In this document: positions 45,208-55,759 of the stretch, in pieces
Numbering within the stretch: the stretch's first letter is position 1
Layout of the letters: every line of letters starts with the position of its first letter
Notes under the pieces: model-generated
What the model was told of the DNA's origin: nothing
Seen by the model: only the letters and a program-made list of their open reading frames with translations
Databases searched by the model: none
DNA from: Linnemannia hyalina
Lineage: Eukaryota; Mortierellomycota; Mortierellomycetes; Mortierellales; Mortierellaceae
Assembly: GCA_019671135.1 (NCBI GenBank)
Contig: JAHRHY010000005.1
Coordinates: forward strand, 1,426,001-1,490,000
Length of the DNA: 64,000 bases
Direction of reading: 5' to 3'
Program-made: the position numbers and the translations under genes

Positions 45208-48187
45208 CTATGCAGGTGGGATTAAGGTCGAGTTGGAGTAGAGATTGGAGGCGTCGCTTCTCCTGTCGGCCGTGCTTCTACGACTCTGCTCAATGATACC
45301 CAAAGACTCCTCGGTATCACCCTCTCGCGAAATCAACGTTGCAGCTGTAATGCCGCTACGGTTCTTTTTGTCGAGCCAAGTCTTGAAGCCGGTCCGCGAA
45401 TGTTCCTCCGAGAAGGTGTCACACTGAGCACTACCACTGGCAGCTCCTGCACTCGGCTCGACCGATGGGGTTGCCGCCGATCTCGTGGAAGCCGCCTTGG
45501 AGAGTGACGACTTTGGTGACCTGACTGAATGCGCGGGAGACGGACCTGTGGCCTGACGCGACAGCTGATGATGATCAAAGGGCAGGAAGACAGTCGTCCG
45601 ACTACCCATGCTTGTCGTTCCAAACTTGTCCGTTGGCTGGTACTCTGGCTCATCTGGCTCGAACGCCAGCAGACCACGGGAGGATGACACGAACTTGGGC
45701 CAAACATCGCGGAAGAGGAGTTCCTGGACCTCAAAGGTCGCGCCGTCAAACATGCCAGAGCCCCATTCGCGCTTCTTAGCCCTTTGGTGGATCTCCTGTA
45801 CAGTCTCGTGAGAGAGGTTGAGCTCCAAACGCGCTCCTGAGGCAATGAAAGTGTTATACACGTACTCGAACTGGATCAGCAAGGTAGGTGGCATGGGCAG
45901 TGGAGCAAAGGGAGTGTTGGGCATGTTGATAATGTCGAGATGGATAGGCACGGTAGGGTTGCCGGCTTCTTGGTTTTCCGAGATGCCTTCCTCGAGGTCT
46001 GGAAGCGCAGTTGAGCTACCTCCGTACCGTTTGAATGTGGAGTGGGACGAGGAACCTAAGGGCGATGATGGCTCGGATTCGTCAAAGAGCGAGGAGGAAG
46101 AACGGCGCGATCCTAGCATGGGCATTGTCGATGAAACGGACGAGACAGAGACAATCTTCTTGATCCGCTGAGAGCCCTTCCCGTCGTCCAGCTGAAGTCG
46201 ATGTGCTGATCCAAAGTGGGTGGGAAGAGGTCCAAGAGTCGACTCACGCGCACCGACGTTCGACCCCTTCTCGACCTCCTCCTCCTCTTGTTGTGCCAGT
46301 GTCGACAGATCCGTTGTGCTGCCGACCGGCTCGACAGCATCCTGAGAACCCGACGTCAACTCTCGAAGCCTCTCATACTGCGTTGCTCTCTTCTCCAGAC
46401 GCGCGACCTCGTACAGAAACCGGGTGTTTTCTGCACAAAACTCGGCAACCGTGAAGGCACTGATATGGTCAAACATCCTCCTGTCCTCCAATGCCTTGAT
46501 AAACTCATCCCAGTCCGTCTTTATGTGTCTGATAGTCTCTGCATGCTCGGACGAACCGAAACCGAATCGATGGCGTTGCTGATTCCGGATAATGTTCTTA
46601 ATGCCGGCGTTGAAGCCACTGGTGTTGTTCTCCTGTTGGTTGGTGTGCTGGGTATGGAGGGGAAGTTGATCGCGTTCGCCTTGTTGGTTGCACTTGGTCT
46701 CGACAGGGGGTGAAAGTTGTCCGTTGCTGCCGTTAAACCACTGCTGCCTTGCGAACGGCTGGGTCGATCCTTCTTCCAATGGCACGTTGTTGGCGCTCGT
46801 CACGACTATCCGGCCTCGACCATGGTCTCTATCCGTGTGCGTGGCGCCAGTTCCTCCATTACCCTTTGCTGCGTGTTCCTTCCTGTTCCGGCAGCGGCAC
46901 CGGTAGGGATTGGCCCTGTAATGACGGATGAGAGGCATGATGATACTCGGTATATGTGCAGCAACGAGGATAAGTCCCATGAAGTACACCTCATCAACGA
47001 CATCCGTGATGGGCTTGGCGATTCTTGGGAGGGCAAAAAACAGGGAGATACATGGGAGGGAGAACAGCGAGATCCAGATGAGCTCCTTGCGAATACCGTA
47101 GCCGTCGTTGACTCCGTTGAGCTGGTAGATCATAGTCGGCGACAGGATGAACAAGAAGATGAAATACGTAATATAAGGGAACAGATACTGTACCATTGCA
47201 AAGGAAGAAAAAAATGTGTGTTAGGAGACTACAAACAGAATTGCAAGAGCGGCTGCGATGTGAGAAGCGGGCAATGTCATCCAGAATACCGTACCGGCAG
47301 AAACTCGACGGGACAAGAACCCTCTCCATGGTCAATCGTCAACATCACTGGTCTTGTCGCGATCATGAATACTACGTCGATGATGACACTTATAGTCATG
47401 TAGGTTACGCCTGTGATGACCATTTGGCGGTCAGTGGCCTTCTTGTATCGGTTGTACCATTTGTTGGAACGGGCGATATCCTTCTGGGACTTTTCGGTCA
47501 ACTCGAAGACACGGTCGTGTTGGTCAATGGTGTCCTGCTGAGGCCGAGACTGTGACGATTGTTGTCTGAGCGAGGTCAGGTTGACGAGAGAGGGGCTCAG
47601 ACGACTGCTGGAGTGACCACGAGCGGGAAGCAGTGTCCTCTCCTTGGACTTGTTGCCTTGTGTTGAAGCCGCCCTTGTCAACTCGGCGAGATCTGTAGGG
47701 TCGGCGAACCTGGTTTGGTAAATGTCTTGGTTGCGCTGGATACGAGTGATAAGACGCCACGCTCTGCCCGTCAAGACAAGCACGAAGGGGACCAGGACGA
47801 GATAACTCGCTATATTGAACGAGGTAAACATTTTGGTTTGGTTGGTACGCCGAAATAAAGTAATCGGGGCAAAGAAGTCAACTCAAACGATGATAAGCAA
47901 GTAGGCTACAAAAAAAACATGGTCAATTAGAGCGTGTGCATACCATGGAAGATAATGAAACAAGGTATTGTAGCTGAAAATGCTGAGTTGTAGAGCATGA
48001 CTGTGAGGAATATCGTCTCGGAGTATCCCTGAATAGTGACCAGGTACCGCCCACGCTGGCGAAGGTCATTATCCTTCTTGGAGATTTGTTGGAAGAGAAA
48101 CGTCGTAACAAGCCCGGTTAAGGAAAAAATTATGCCGAGGACGATGAAGGCAGTCTTCTGGGCCTCAGATGGTAGTTGTTTTCCCAT
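45208..48187 (-). CDS. Seven-transmembrane RGS protein, copy B
   Basis: Three exons, 48187-47944, 47809-47295 and 47187-45208, encode 912 residues; junctions CAT G|CG and CCG|TAT keep frame. The exon and TM layout matches copy A: exon 1 has TM1-2 (AFIVLGIIFSLTGLVTTFLF, then a DLRQRGRYLV motif shared with copy A's DLKQRGRYLV), exon 2 has TM3-4, exon 3 has TM5-7 starting YLFPYITYFIFLFILSP and NGVNDGYGIRKEL (copy A: IKDGFGIRNEL). The RGS domain is again split: about 470-532 (DWDEFIKALEDRRMFDHI, FCAENTRFLYEVARLE) and about 683-757 (YVYNTFIASGARLELNL, VQELLFRDVWPKFV), with a ~150-residue insert. The predicted role is plasma-membrane control of a heterotrimeric G-protein alpha subunit. It lies 30 kb from copy A, same strand. 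Confidence 0.86.
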
Positions 48188-49191
48188 GGTGTATGATTAA
48201 GGATATGTAGGAAGGAAGGGAATGCCAAGGTCTATGTCGTGAGTATGTACAGGGTGGTGGTCGCCGTGGATAGGTGGCGAGAGGTATAGGTGTGTTGCTG
48301 TATGAGATGGTGATGCAGGTATTATTATGATAGGCGGTGGTGGAGTTGGTGGAGGAGTGGAACACAATGTACAGGCATAGGTGCGAGGACTTGACAGGTT
48401 TTAGTGTGCGAGTGAAGGTGTCAATGAAGATAAAGTGAAAGGGAAACAAAAACAAGGGGGAGCGAGAATCGATAGGGTAAGTGCTCGTGTTGACGAGGTG
48501 TGTTTTCGTTAGGCCAGCTCTCTGGTTGAGAGTGGCAGGAAGAAGGAGTGGGGATTGGAGTAGAAGGAGGAGGGGGGGTGGAGTGGAGGAAGGAGGGAGG
48601 GAAGGAATGTAGAAGGAGGATGGAGGATAGTAGTATGGAAGGGTGTAGAGAGAGGAAGGGGAGATGATGATAATGGTAATGATAATGAAAGGAGAGAAAG
48701 AGGAAAGAAGTGAAGAGTGAAGAGAGAAGAGAGAAAAGAGACGGTGAGGACGCAATCAATTCAAAATCCAATTGGCATCCGACTGTTGGTGGTGAGATTG
48801 AGATGAGCAACAACAGCACAACAGCAGACAAAGGGGAGTCTAACAGACAGACAGGGGAAGGGGCACCATTGAGAGCGCATGTCCCACTTAATATTTGGTG
48901 AACACTCTTCTTTGTACGCCAAAAACCTACTGTGTTGAGGGGAGAGGAAAAAGAAAATAAAACACAAACAAAAAAAAAATTGCTCTCAACCGTTGGTTTG
49001 TTTTCCTCCTCTTCTCTTCTCTTTGTATCTCCACCTCTACCGTGCTTTGTTTTTTACCTTCTTCGGTGAGGCTCTCATCTGTCCCGCCTTCCCACTTTCA
49101 CTTCCCTCCCTCCTCCCTATTTCATTTTCCTGAAGTGGCTGTGGAAAACATCAACATACAACTAGCTCACCATGCCTGTCTTTAGCGGCGG
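48188..49191 (-). promoter_or_regulatory. CT-rich upstream region of 7TM-RGS copy B
   Basis: The plus strand is GA-rich at 48540-48730 (GGAGGAGGGGGGG, AGAGAAGAGAGAAAAGAG), so the coding strand is strongly CT-rich, as upstream of copy A. The remainder to 49191 is unassigned; the last part is CT-rich on the plus strand (49000-49130). Confidence 0.35.
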
Positions 49192-49547
49192 TCAGGTACC
49201 AGTTCGTGGGTAGCCATTAACAACCAAGTGAGTTCTCTCCTCAAAGGCGAATCTATCAACATCCATCGCAATAGTGTAACAACGGTGTCCCTCAAATACA
49301 AAAATACACAAGCGATCAAGCTCTCGGCTTACGCAGTTGTGCTGCTTGTGCGACATAACCGTGAAGGAGGGGATGAACACTAGAAAGTCGAAAGTGGTCC
49401 AGAACTCTATAGTTGTCATGCGCAGGCTATTGTATCCAGTGTCTAGAGCGAAAGGAACGGATCGTAGTACAAGCGCCAAAACACGAAAAGAGACGGGCAC
49501 CACTCCGAGGAAGTTCTTCTCCTCCCTTTCTTTCTTCCCAAGTCGCG
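49192..49547 (-). CDS. Unrecognised protein-like open frame
   Basis: A minus-strand frame open from a possible TTTACAG acceptor (49548) to a stop at 49192. It reads VVPVSFRVLALVLRSVPF and later LCIFVFEGHRCYTIAMDVDR. Composition looks like real protein, with no low complexity, unlike most intergenic frames here. The first in-frame ATG is at 49419 (75 residues). A GTAAGC donor sits after HKQHNC at about 49333, so a shorter exon is possible. No family recognised. It may be a decayed gene fragment. Confidence 0.25.
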
Positions 49548-50044
49548 CTGTAAATCATTATGGCGCTTATGTGTTTGAGTGTGTGCCAGTCAGGTTCCAA
49601 GATTTAGGCATGCTGGCATCCTTAAAGTTTTGGCGCTGCGCCTGTTGCCATCCTGTTCCTGTCCTTTGAGCTAATCCTCATTTCCCCTTAAAAATCCTTT
49701 ATTTTCTGGTTCCTATTGTGATCTGCTTGAAAGAGTCCTGTCCTTGGGTGCCAGCACTGGCTTCCTGGTGCCAATCCGTACTTTCTCCTTTTGATTGTCT
49801 TTGCCACCCAGCATCATCCTGATAGGATCCGAGTCGCCTATTTCCTTCGGAAACATAGATGAATCATTAACATTCTTATTTAGTATTGATCATTGGAAGC
49901 ATCCTTTATTACCTCGCTCACTTTCGTCTGCTGTTTCGCCTCTTCTCTTCCCCTCCACCCAAAGCTATCAAACACACCCAACACGCATACTCTCCCTCTC
50001 TCGCCCACACACTCACACATACAACCTCCCCTTACGGTTCCATT
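49548..50044 (+). promoter_or_regulatory. Upstream region of the six-TM gene
   Basis: About 500 nt before the chosen start codon. The frame is open upstream from 49886 but without an ATG, and its leader is TC/CA-rich (CTCTCCCTCTCTCGCCCACAC near 49990), consistent with a 5' UTR. Confidence 0.35.
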
Positions 50045-51226
50045 ATGACGCACCCTGTAGTGAACGTGTGTTTTCACTCACTCGCTTCGCTGGGCTATAT
50101 TCCTTTTGCCCTTACCTCCGTTCTCATGGCTTCCTCGACCCCATTTCTCTCCATATCGCCTGTCGGGATTATCCTATTGGCACTTGTTCCTCCCCTAACT
50201 CTTTTTCCTCTCCTTTGCCTATCCTACCGGAGACTGGAGCGATTCGACGCCATCTCGCTGACAGTGCAACGAGCTCGGATTTACATTATGGTCGCGGGGT
50301 CTGGGCTGTGTGTCTTGGTTGCAGCCCACTTGATCATGGTCCATGTCGTCGACAATTCACACTACACCACCTACAACAGGACGACACTACTGTATCCTCC
50401 ATCTCCCATGCAAGTCCGAGAACTGGCCACCTGGACAGCAGACAGCAACAACAACAACACCACCAACAACAGCAACAGTTGGTCAGGCATTGCTTCAACA
50501 ACAGCAACTCTGGATGTGTCACCAATGGACGTGCTGGTCCTTGATCAATCAATCAAGGTCACAGCTGAGACTGATAAAGTATTTCAGAGCATCCCCTTCA
50601 CCACCACCGCCACTACAATAACAACATCGTCAACAATTCATCCCGAACCTGTGTCGAGCGACATTCATTCGGATCAGATCCAAGCAGGAGCATCAGAGGC
50701 AACAAACACATCAACCACGGCATCGATAGCAGTAGCTGCAAGAGAAGAATCGGCAACGACAGCTCCAACTGGGACTGCGACAGTTCCAACTCCAGCAGGG
50801 CCGAAAACAGGGAGCGAGAGCACGGATTCTCTTTCACCGCTCGTCTATCTCGAATCTCGGAATTATCCCAGCCCAGGATACCACCAAGCAGGCATCCATC
50901 TCCTACTTTTCCTCGCTGCTCAGACAGCGCTGCTGGTGCTATTGACAACTCTGTTCCTCGGCGTGTTGATCATGACCGAGTTTGTACTGGACAGGGAGGA
51001 CGAGAACGAGGATGTAACTAAGGCGCGGTGGTACTTTTGGGGACGAGTTCTCGGAGTCATCACAGCAACGGTTGCTAGCGCGGTCCATGGGTCGTTCTTG
51101 AGCGCGTATGTTCTTCTGGATGGCCAGTCGGATTGCGTAGCGAAGGCCGTCGTCGGGAGCATTCTCTTTTACTGGATTGGAATGATCGCGGTGATGAACC
51201 GAACCACAGGTCCCTTGCCCTATTAG
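50045..51226 (+). CDS. Six-transmembrane protein with Ser/Thr-rich loop
   Basis: A single exon of 393 residues; I chose the ATG at 50045 (CATTATGACGC) because the upstream frame has none. Six hydrophobic segments are visible: LGYIPFALTSVLMA, GIILLALVPPLTLFPLL, YIMVAGSGLCVLVAAHLI, LLLFLAAQTALLVLLTTLFLG, VLGVITATVASAVHG and VGSILFYWIGMIAVM. Between TM3 and TM4 lies a ~175-residue Thr/Ser/Asn-rich loop with N-glycosylation sites (YNRT, NNTT), so this loop is probably extracytoplasmic. No family recognised. A channel, sensor or tetraspan-like role cannot be separated. It follows 7TM-RGS copy B on the other strand and shares its general style (long disordered loop between TM pairs) but not its motifs. 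Confidence 0.7.
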   Translation: MTHPVVNVCFHSLASLGYIPFALTSVLMASSTPFLSISPVGIILLALVPPLTLFPLLCLSYRRLERFDAISLTVQRARIYIMVAGSGLCVLVAAHLIMVHVVDNSHYTTYNRTTLLYPPSPMQVRELATWTADSNNNNTTNNSNSWSGIASTTATLDVSPMDVLVLDQSIKVTAETDKVFQSIPFTTTATTITTSSTIHPEPVSSDIHSDQIQAGASEATNTSTTASIAVAAREESATTAPTGTATVPTPAGPKTGSESTDSLSPLVYLESRNYPSPGYHQAGIHLLLFLAAQTALLVLLTTLFLGVLIMTEFVLDREDENEDVTKARWYFWGRVLGVITATVASAVHGSFLSAYVLLDGQSDCVAKAVVGSILFYWIGMIAVMNRTTGPLPY

Positions 51227-51573
51227 TGTAGTAGACAGATAAAAGATATCATTCAACGGTCGTCGTGAACCAAGCGTTGGTCAAGTTGTATACATACACA
51301 TCCAAGGGTCCGAATTCCTCTGTGAGCATGATGTCAATGAGGGGTCAAAGTTTGACGCATTTCCGCATTTGGACTTTCCGTTTATTTTATGTATTTACGC
51401 GGGTTTACTTTCGACCTGACAATTGGTCAATTGTGTGTGTACTTCCCACGCATGTCCTCACGTTCAGCTGCGCTTTATTTGTCCTTAAAAAGCTGTTGCA
51501 TTCGCTTTCATTCGCCATTCACAACAAACAGGCAGACACACAATAACCACTCCTCCAACAAATAACAACCACC

Positions 51574-52562
51574 ATGGCCACCTTCTCAAGCAAGTCCTTC
51601 AACAGCGCCCTTTACCAGTCCTTCCGCCCTAGTTACAACAGCAACTTTTTCAAGATGATCTACAACTACCATGCGAAACACAATGGTCATTTCGACACCG
51701 TTGTTGACGTTGGCACAGGTATGCAACTCAGACTTCTTTGTTTTCCGAGCTTCAAACTCCTACCATGCATCATTCAATTGACCAGAGACACGCTATTTAC
51801 CTTTCTTTTTTCTTTATTTTCTCCTACGCACAAACAGGCACAGGTCAGGTAGCGGTCGTCCTCGCAGAAAAGTTCAAGCAAGTCCATGGTGTCGACGCCT
51901 CAGCCACCATGCTCTCGAACGCGATCCAAAAGCCCAACATCACCTACCATGTCACCAAGAGTGAAGACCTCAGTGTGATTCCAACCTCGAGCGTCGATGC
52001 CTTGACTGTCGCCCAGGCCATGCACTGGTTCCACCACCCAACCTTCTTTTCCGAAGTCAAGCGTGTCCTCAAGCCCCATGGCACATTTGCAGCCGTCGGT
52101 TACTCCTTTGTCATCTTTGAGGACCACCCTAGAGCCACCAAGAAGATCTATGAGCTGGGTGACCAACCAGACCAGCTCGGCACCATGTGGGACAGTGGTC
52201 GATTGATCCTCGACAACCTGTACAAGAGCATCGATGTCCCTCTCCAAAACGTCGAGCGCCACTACTTCCCCAGTAGTATCAAGTCTCAGTTCCATACACA
52301 GACTGTAGACGACGTTACTGCTGCTGTAGGTACCGAGGCGTCGCTGCCTCCAGTAATGACAGGAAGAGTAACGATGAAGCATTTCCGAAACTACATCAAG
52401 ACCTGGTCATCGTACAAGAACTACTGTGAAAAGTACCCCTCTCGTCCAGACATTGTTGATTTGACCATTGACGCGATTCTGCAGGAGGAGAACTTGAAGG
52501 AGGAGGACGAGGTCAACATTACCTGGCCAACCGTTGTCATCCTTGGCGAGAACGACGCGTAG
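51574..52562 (+). CDS. Class I SAM-dependent methyltransferase (Crg1/Tmt1-like)
   Basis: Two exons, 51574-51718 and 51838-52562, encode 289 residues. The intron splits motif I and splicing rebuilds VVDVGTGTGQVAV (residues 43-55), the SAM-binding glycine loop. HGVDASATML (acidic residue after strand 2), VDALTVAQAMHWF (motif around strand 4) and FFSEVKRVLKPHGTFAAVGYSF (strand 5 region) follow, the pattern of methyltransf_11/25 enzymes. The AQAMHWFHH sequence and C-terminal helical region (FRNYIKTWSSYKNYCEKYP) resemble yeast Tmt1/Crg1, which methylate trans-aconitate or small toxic molecules such as cantharidin. The substrate here is inference. No signal peptide, likely cytosolic. The start is supported by the ACCACCATGG context. 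Confidence 0.88.
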
Positions 52563-53381
52563 AATATCTACTCTGTTATTAAAACATCATCCATTCTAAA
52601 CAAAAAAATAAATGAGAAAGAAGGTGTAAGGCATTGAAATCAGAATATTTTCCAGAAGGACCAAAAAAAATGAACATTGTTGAAATTGGCAAAATGTAAC
52701 TGAAAGAGTAGCTCCTTGAGGAACAAGGAGTCACTTTTCAATCAAAGTAACGCATGCTGCTCTCTGTGAGGATCGAACTCACGACCTTCAGATTATGAGA
52801 CTGACGCTCTGCCGGCTGAGCTAAGAAAGCATGTGGTACTTGTTGTTCGTGTTTCTCGGGGTTTCTGATGATTGTTTTAGATTCATAACCTTTCATCGGC
52901 ATAGATTAACGTGAATCACGTGATTGATCCAACACGTGACGTCTATTTTTGCCCCCCCAAACCCTTTGGTTGGCCTTGGCTCGTGGACGCGGAGGAAGGG
53001 AAAAAATATCTTTTTTCTTTAACTTTTAACTTGTAAGTCCCTGTCTGCAGGATGAGGAAAGAGGCGGAGGAGAAGGAGCAGCAGCAGCAGCACCAACAAC
53101 AGCTTGCATCAGGAGATGCCGTGGCGCGACCATCTCGCGTAAACCTGATCCTTATTGGATGTTGACAATTTGTTTTTATTTTTACCTTCTCCTTCGTTCT
53201 CTCTTTTCAAGCAACGCAAAACCCTTTCTCTTCCACCGCCGGCCGGCCACCTCCACTCACCACACCACACTACCACTTACCTTCACTTCAGCAACCCTCA
53301 CAACCAACCAACCTACCAACCTACAGCAACGAAAGCAAGGAATAAAGGCGCGACAAGAACCTCTTCTCAACTCTCGATTCA
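52563..53381. other. Spacer with the tRNA and GSK-3 leader
   Basis: Holds the methyltransferase 3' flank (AATAAA-like at 52606), the tRNA-Met, and the GSK-3 upstream region. A CAGCAGCAGCAGCACCAACAAC microsatellite lies at about 53081-53102. The 150 nt before the GSK-3 start codon are CT/CA-rich. Confidence 0.5.
52758..52830 (-). tRNA. tRNA-Met (CAT), intronless
   Basis: The minus strand reads GCTTTCTTAGCTCAGCCGGC and on through an anticodon loop CTCATAATC, a T-arm GTGAGTTCGATCCTCAC, and an acceptor 3' strand AGAGAGC plus discriminator A. The seven-base acceptor stem pairs with one T-G wobble. Anticodon CAU; the lack of initiator-type features suggests the elongator form. Both Pol III boxes (TTAGCTCAGCCGG and GTTCGATCC) are present. 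Confidence 0.95.
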
Positions 53382-55759
53382 ATGTCCTCGATATCCCCTA
53401 TTAATGGCGTCAAGATAAGCGGTAAGTACAAGCGAAAACCTTGTCTACCACTCAATAACTCTGATATGTCCGGGGTTTATCGAATTCGTCAGCCTTTTTT
53501 CGTTGCGAACATCCGATTGACAAAGCTGATGAGTAGAACAAATAAAAGCTAACGGCTTGCTGGTTTTGGGTGTACCAATGCACACACCTTCAAAACTTTT
53601 TTTTTTGTTAATGTAGGCGAGTCGGATCCTTCGAAAATCGTCAAGGTGATGGCGAATGAGGGCAAGTCTGGAGAGCCGTTTGAATTTGCCTACACCAACT
53701 GCAAGGTGATTGGCAACGGATCCTTTGGAGTCGTGTTCCAGGCAAGGTTTGTCAGCAACGGTGATGATGCTGCCATCAAGAAAGTTCTTCAGGATAAGCG
53801 CTTCAAGGTACAGTTCGACAAAATCCTTTTTTTTTTATCCCTCCCCAAACCCAACAACAACTACGGCAACATCAACAACAAATAGACCCACAATCGAACA
53901 CCCCCAACTATGAGCCAAGAAGAAGGGCGAGAAAAGAAAATAATAGGGCGTGCATGACAAGGAGAGAGTCTATCTTGTTTTGTGTGTTTTTGGCTTCACG
54001 ACACTAACTTGTCAGCAATGGACACACCCCCTGGGTCCGATATTTTTCTCACTTTCGTTTTTTTTTCCCGCGCGAAATAGAATCGCGAACTGCAGATTAT
54101 GAGACTGGTCTCTCACCCCAACATCGTCGATTTGAAGGCGTTTTTCTATTCGAACGGGGATAAAGTAAGTCGTCCGTCCCAGTCCTCCCAACGGTCGCAA
54201 AACTATATATTACATTTGTGCGGAGGATAATTATTTTTTTATTTGCTGCTGTTCTTGTCCCTACAGGGTTGCAACGATCGAACAAACCATGCTACTGCTC
54301 CATCGTCTCACTCACACGAACTAACAATAACAACACTTTGTTCATTTTTTACACAGAAGGATGAAGTTTTCCTCAACCTCGTGCTCGAATATATCCCCGA
54401 GACCGTCTACCGTGCCTCTCGACACTATGCCAGGATCAAGCAGACGATGCCCATGTTGCAGATCAAGTTGTACATGTACCAGTTGTTCCGAAGCTTGGCC
54501 TACATCCACGCAGTCGGCATCTGTCACCGCGACATCAAGCCTCAGAACTTGCTCTTGAACCCTGTCACCGGCATCTTGAAGCTTTGTGATTTCGGAAGGT
54601 ACATTGAGCAAGGAAGCCTTTTTTTTTGTTCTCAGGACTCATGGAGGAATGTGCGCGTCCATGAGGATATATTATTCACTTGATTTTCATTGATCGCGTT
54701 ACCTTTGATTCAATAGCGCCAAGGTCCTTATTGCAGGAGAGCCCAACGTTTCGTACATTTGCTCGCGTTACTACCGGGCACCCGAGCTTATCTTTGGCGC
54801 CACCAACTACACCACCAACATCGGTAAGTTTACTCTTATTTGCTGCCCGGGATCGTTTCGCGGGCTTTTCTACGCCTCTTTCAACTTCGTCGCTCAATGT
54901 TATTACCCAAGCGATGGAGCCAGAAAAACTAACACCAAGCAATCATATGTTGAACGATAATAGATGTTTGGTCAACGGGATGCGTTATGGCAGAGTTGAT
55001 GTTGGGTCAGCCTTTGTTCCCAGGAGAGAGTGGAATCGACCAGTTGGTTGAGATCATCAAGGTCCTTGGCACGCCAACTCGGGAACAGATCAAGACGATG
55101 AACCCCAACTACATGGAGCACAAGTTCCCTCAGATCAAGCCCCACCCCTTCAACAAGGTACTGCTTTCTGGGCTTATTTTGGGATCTTTAAATAGGATGA
55201 GTCAGGATCATTTCTACGAGGGATAATGGGTTGGCCGTCTATCATGTTGTATTGTCGCTTCGCGAGGATATTCCGCTCGTCACAAGTCTGTAGCTAACTA
55301 TCGCATCTTTATGGAATTGAATGTTGTAGATCTTCCGCTCAAGGACACCCCCAGAGGCGTTGGATTTGATTGCCCGCCTTTTGGAATACACTCCTTCAAG
55401 ACGATTCACGCCCATTGAAGCCATGGTCCACCCCTTCTTCGATGAGATCCGTAACCCCGAGACCAAACTGCCCAACGGCAAGGACCTTCCTCCTCTGTTC
55501 AACTTTACTGCCCTCGGTAAGCAAAAGGAGTTGCTGATGAACCAGGGATCTAAAAACTGTTGTTCACTACTGTTTGAAAGCCTAACATGCCCACTTTCTT
55601 TTACTTGGCCACTAAATGTTAATAGAGCTGTCGATCCGCCCTGAGTTGATTCCCATGTTGGTGCCTCGTCATGCGGAGCCCGAGCTCCAGTCGCGTGGAA
55701 TTGACATCCACAATTTCGTCCCCGTCCCCCGAAGTGCTACACGGATCTCACTGGACTGA
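53382..55759 (+). CDS. GSK3: Glycogen synthase kinase 3 (GSK-3) family Ser/Thr kinase
   Basis: Eight exons, 53382-53421, 53617-53807, 54081-54164, 54357-54598, 54717-54823, 54964-55157, 55330-55516, 55626-55759, encode 392 residues; all phases agree. Motifs: glycine loop IGNGSFGVV (45-53), catalytic Lys in AAIKKV (68), HRDIKPQN (Asp164), DFG (183-185), activation loop [19 protein letters not shown] with the autophosphorylated Tyr199, then [19 protein letters not shown] and the GSK3-specific [11 protein letters not shown]. The conserved [11 protein letters not shown] and [19 protein letters not shown] follow. GSK-3 phosphorylates primed S/T-P substrates in growth, morphogenesis and stress pathways. 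Exon 1 gives only 13 residues, so an alternative initiation downstream (Met25) is possible. The C-terminal 50 residues are divergent. It is the clearest signalling gene here and could act on the tau-like protein at 5 kb, which is inference. Confidence 0.96.
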
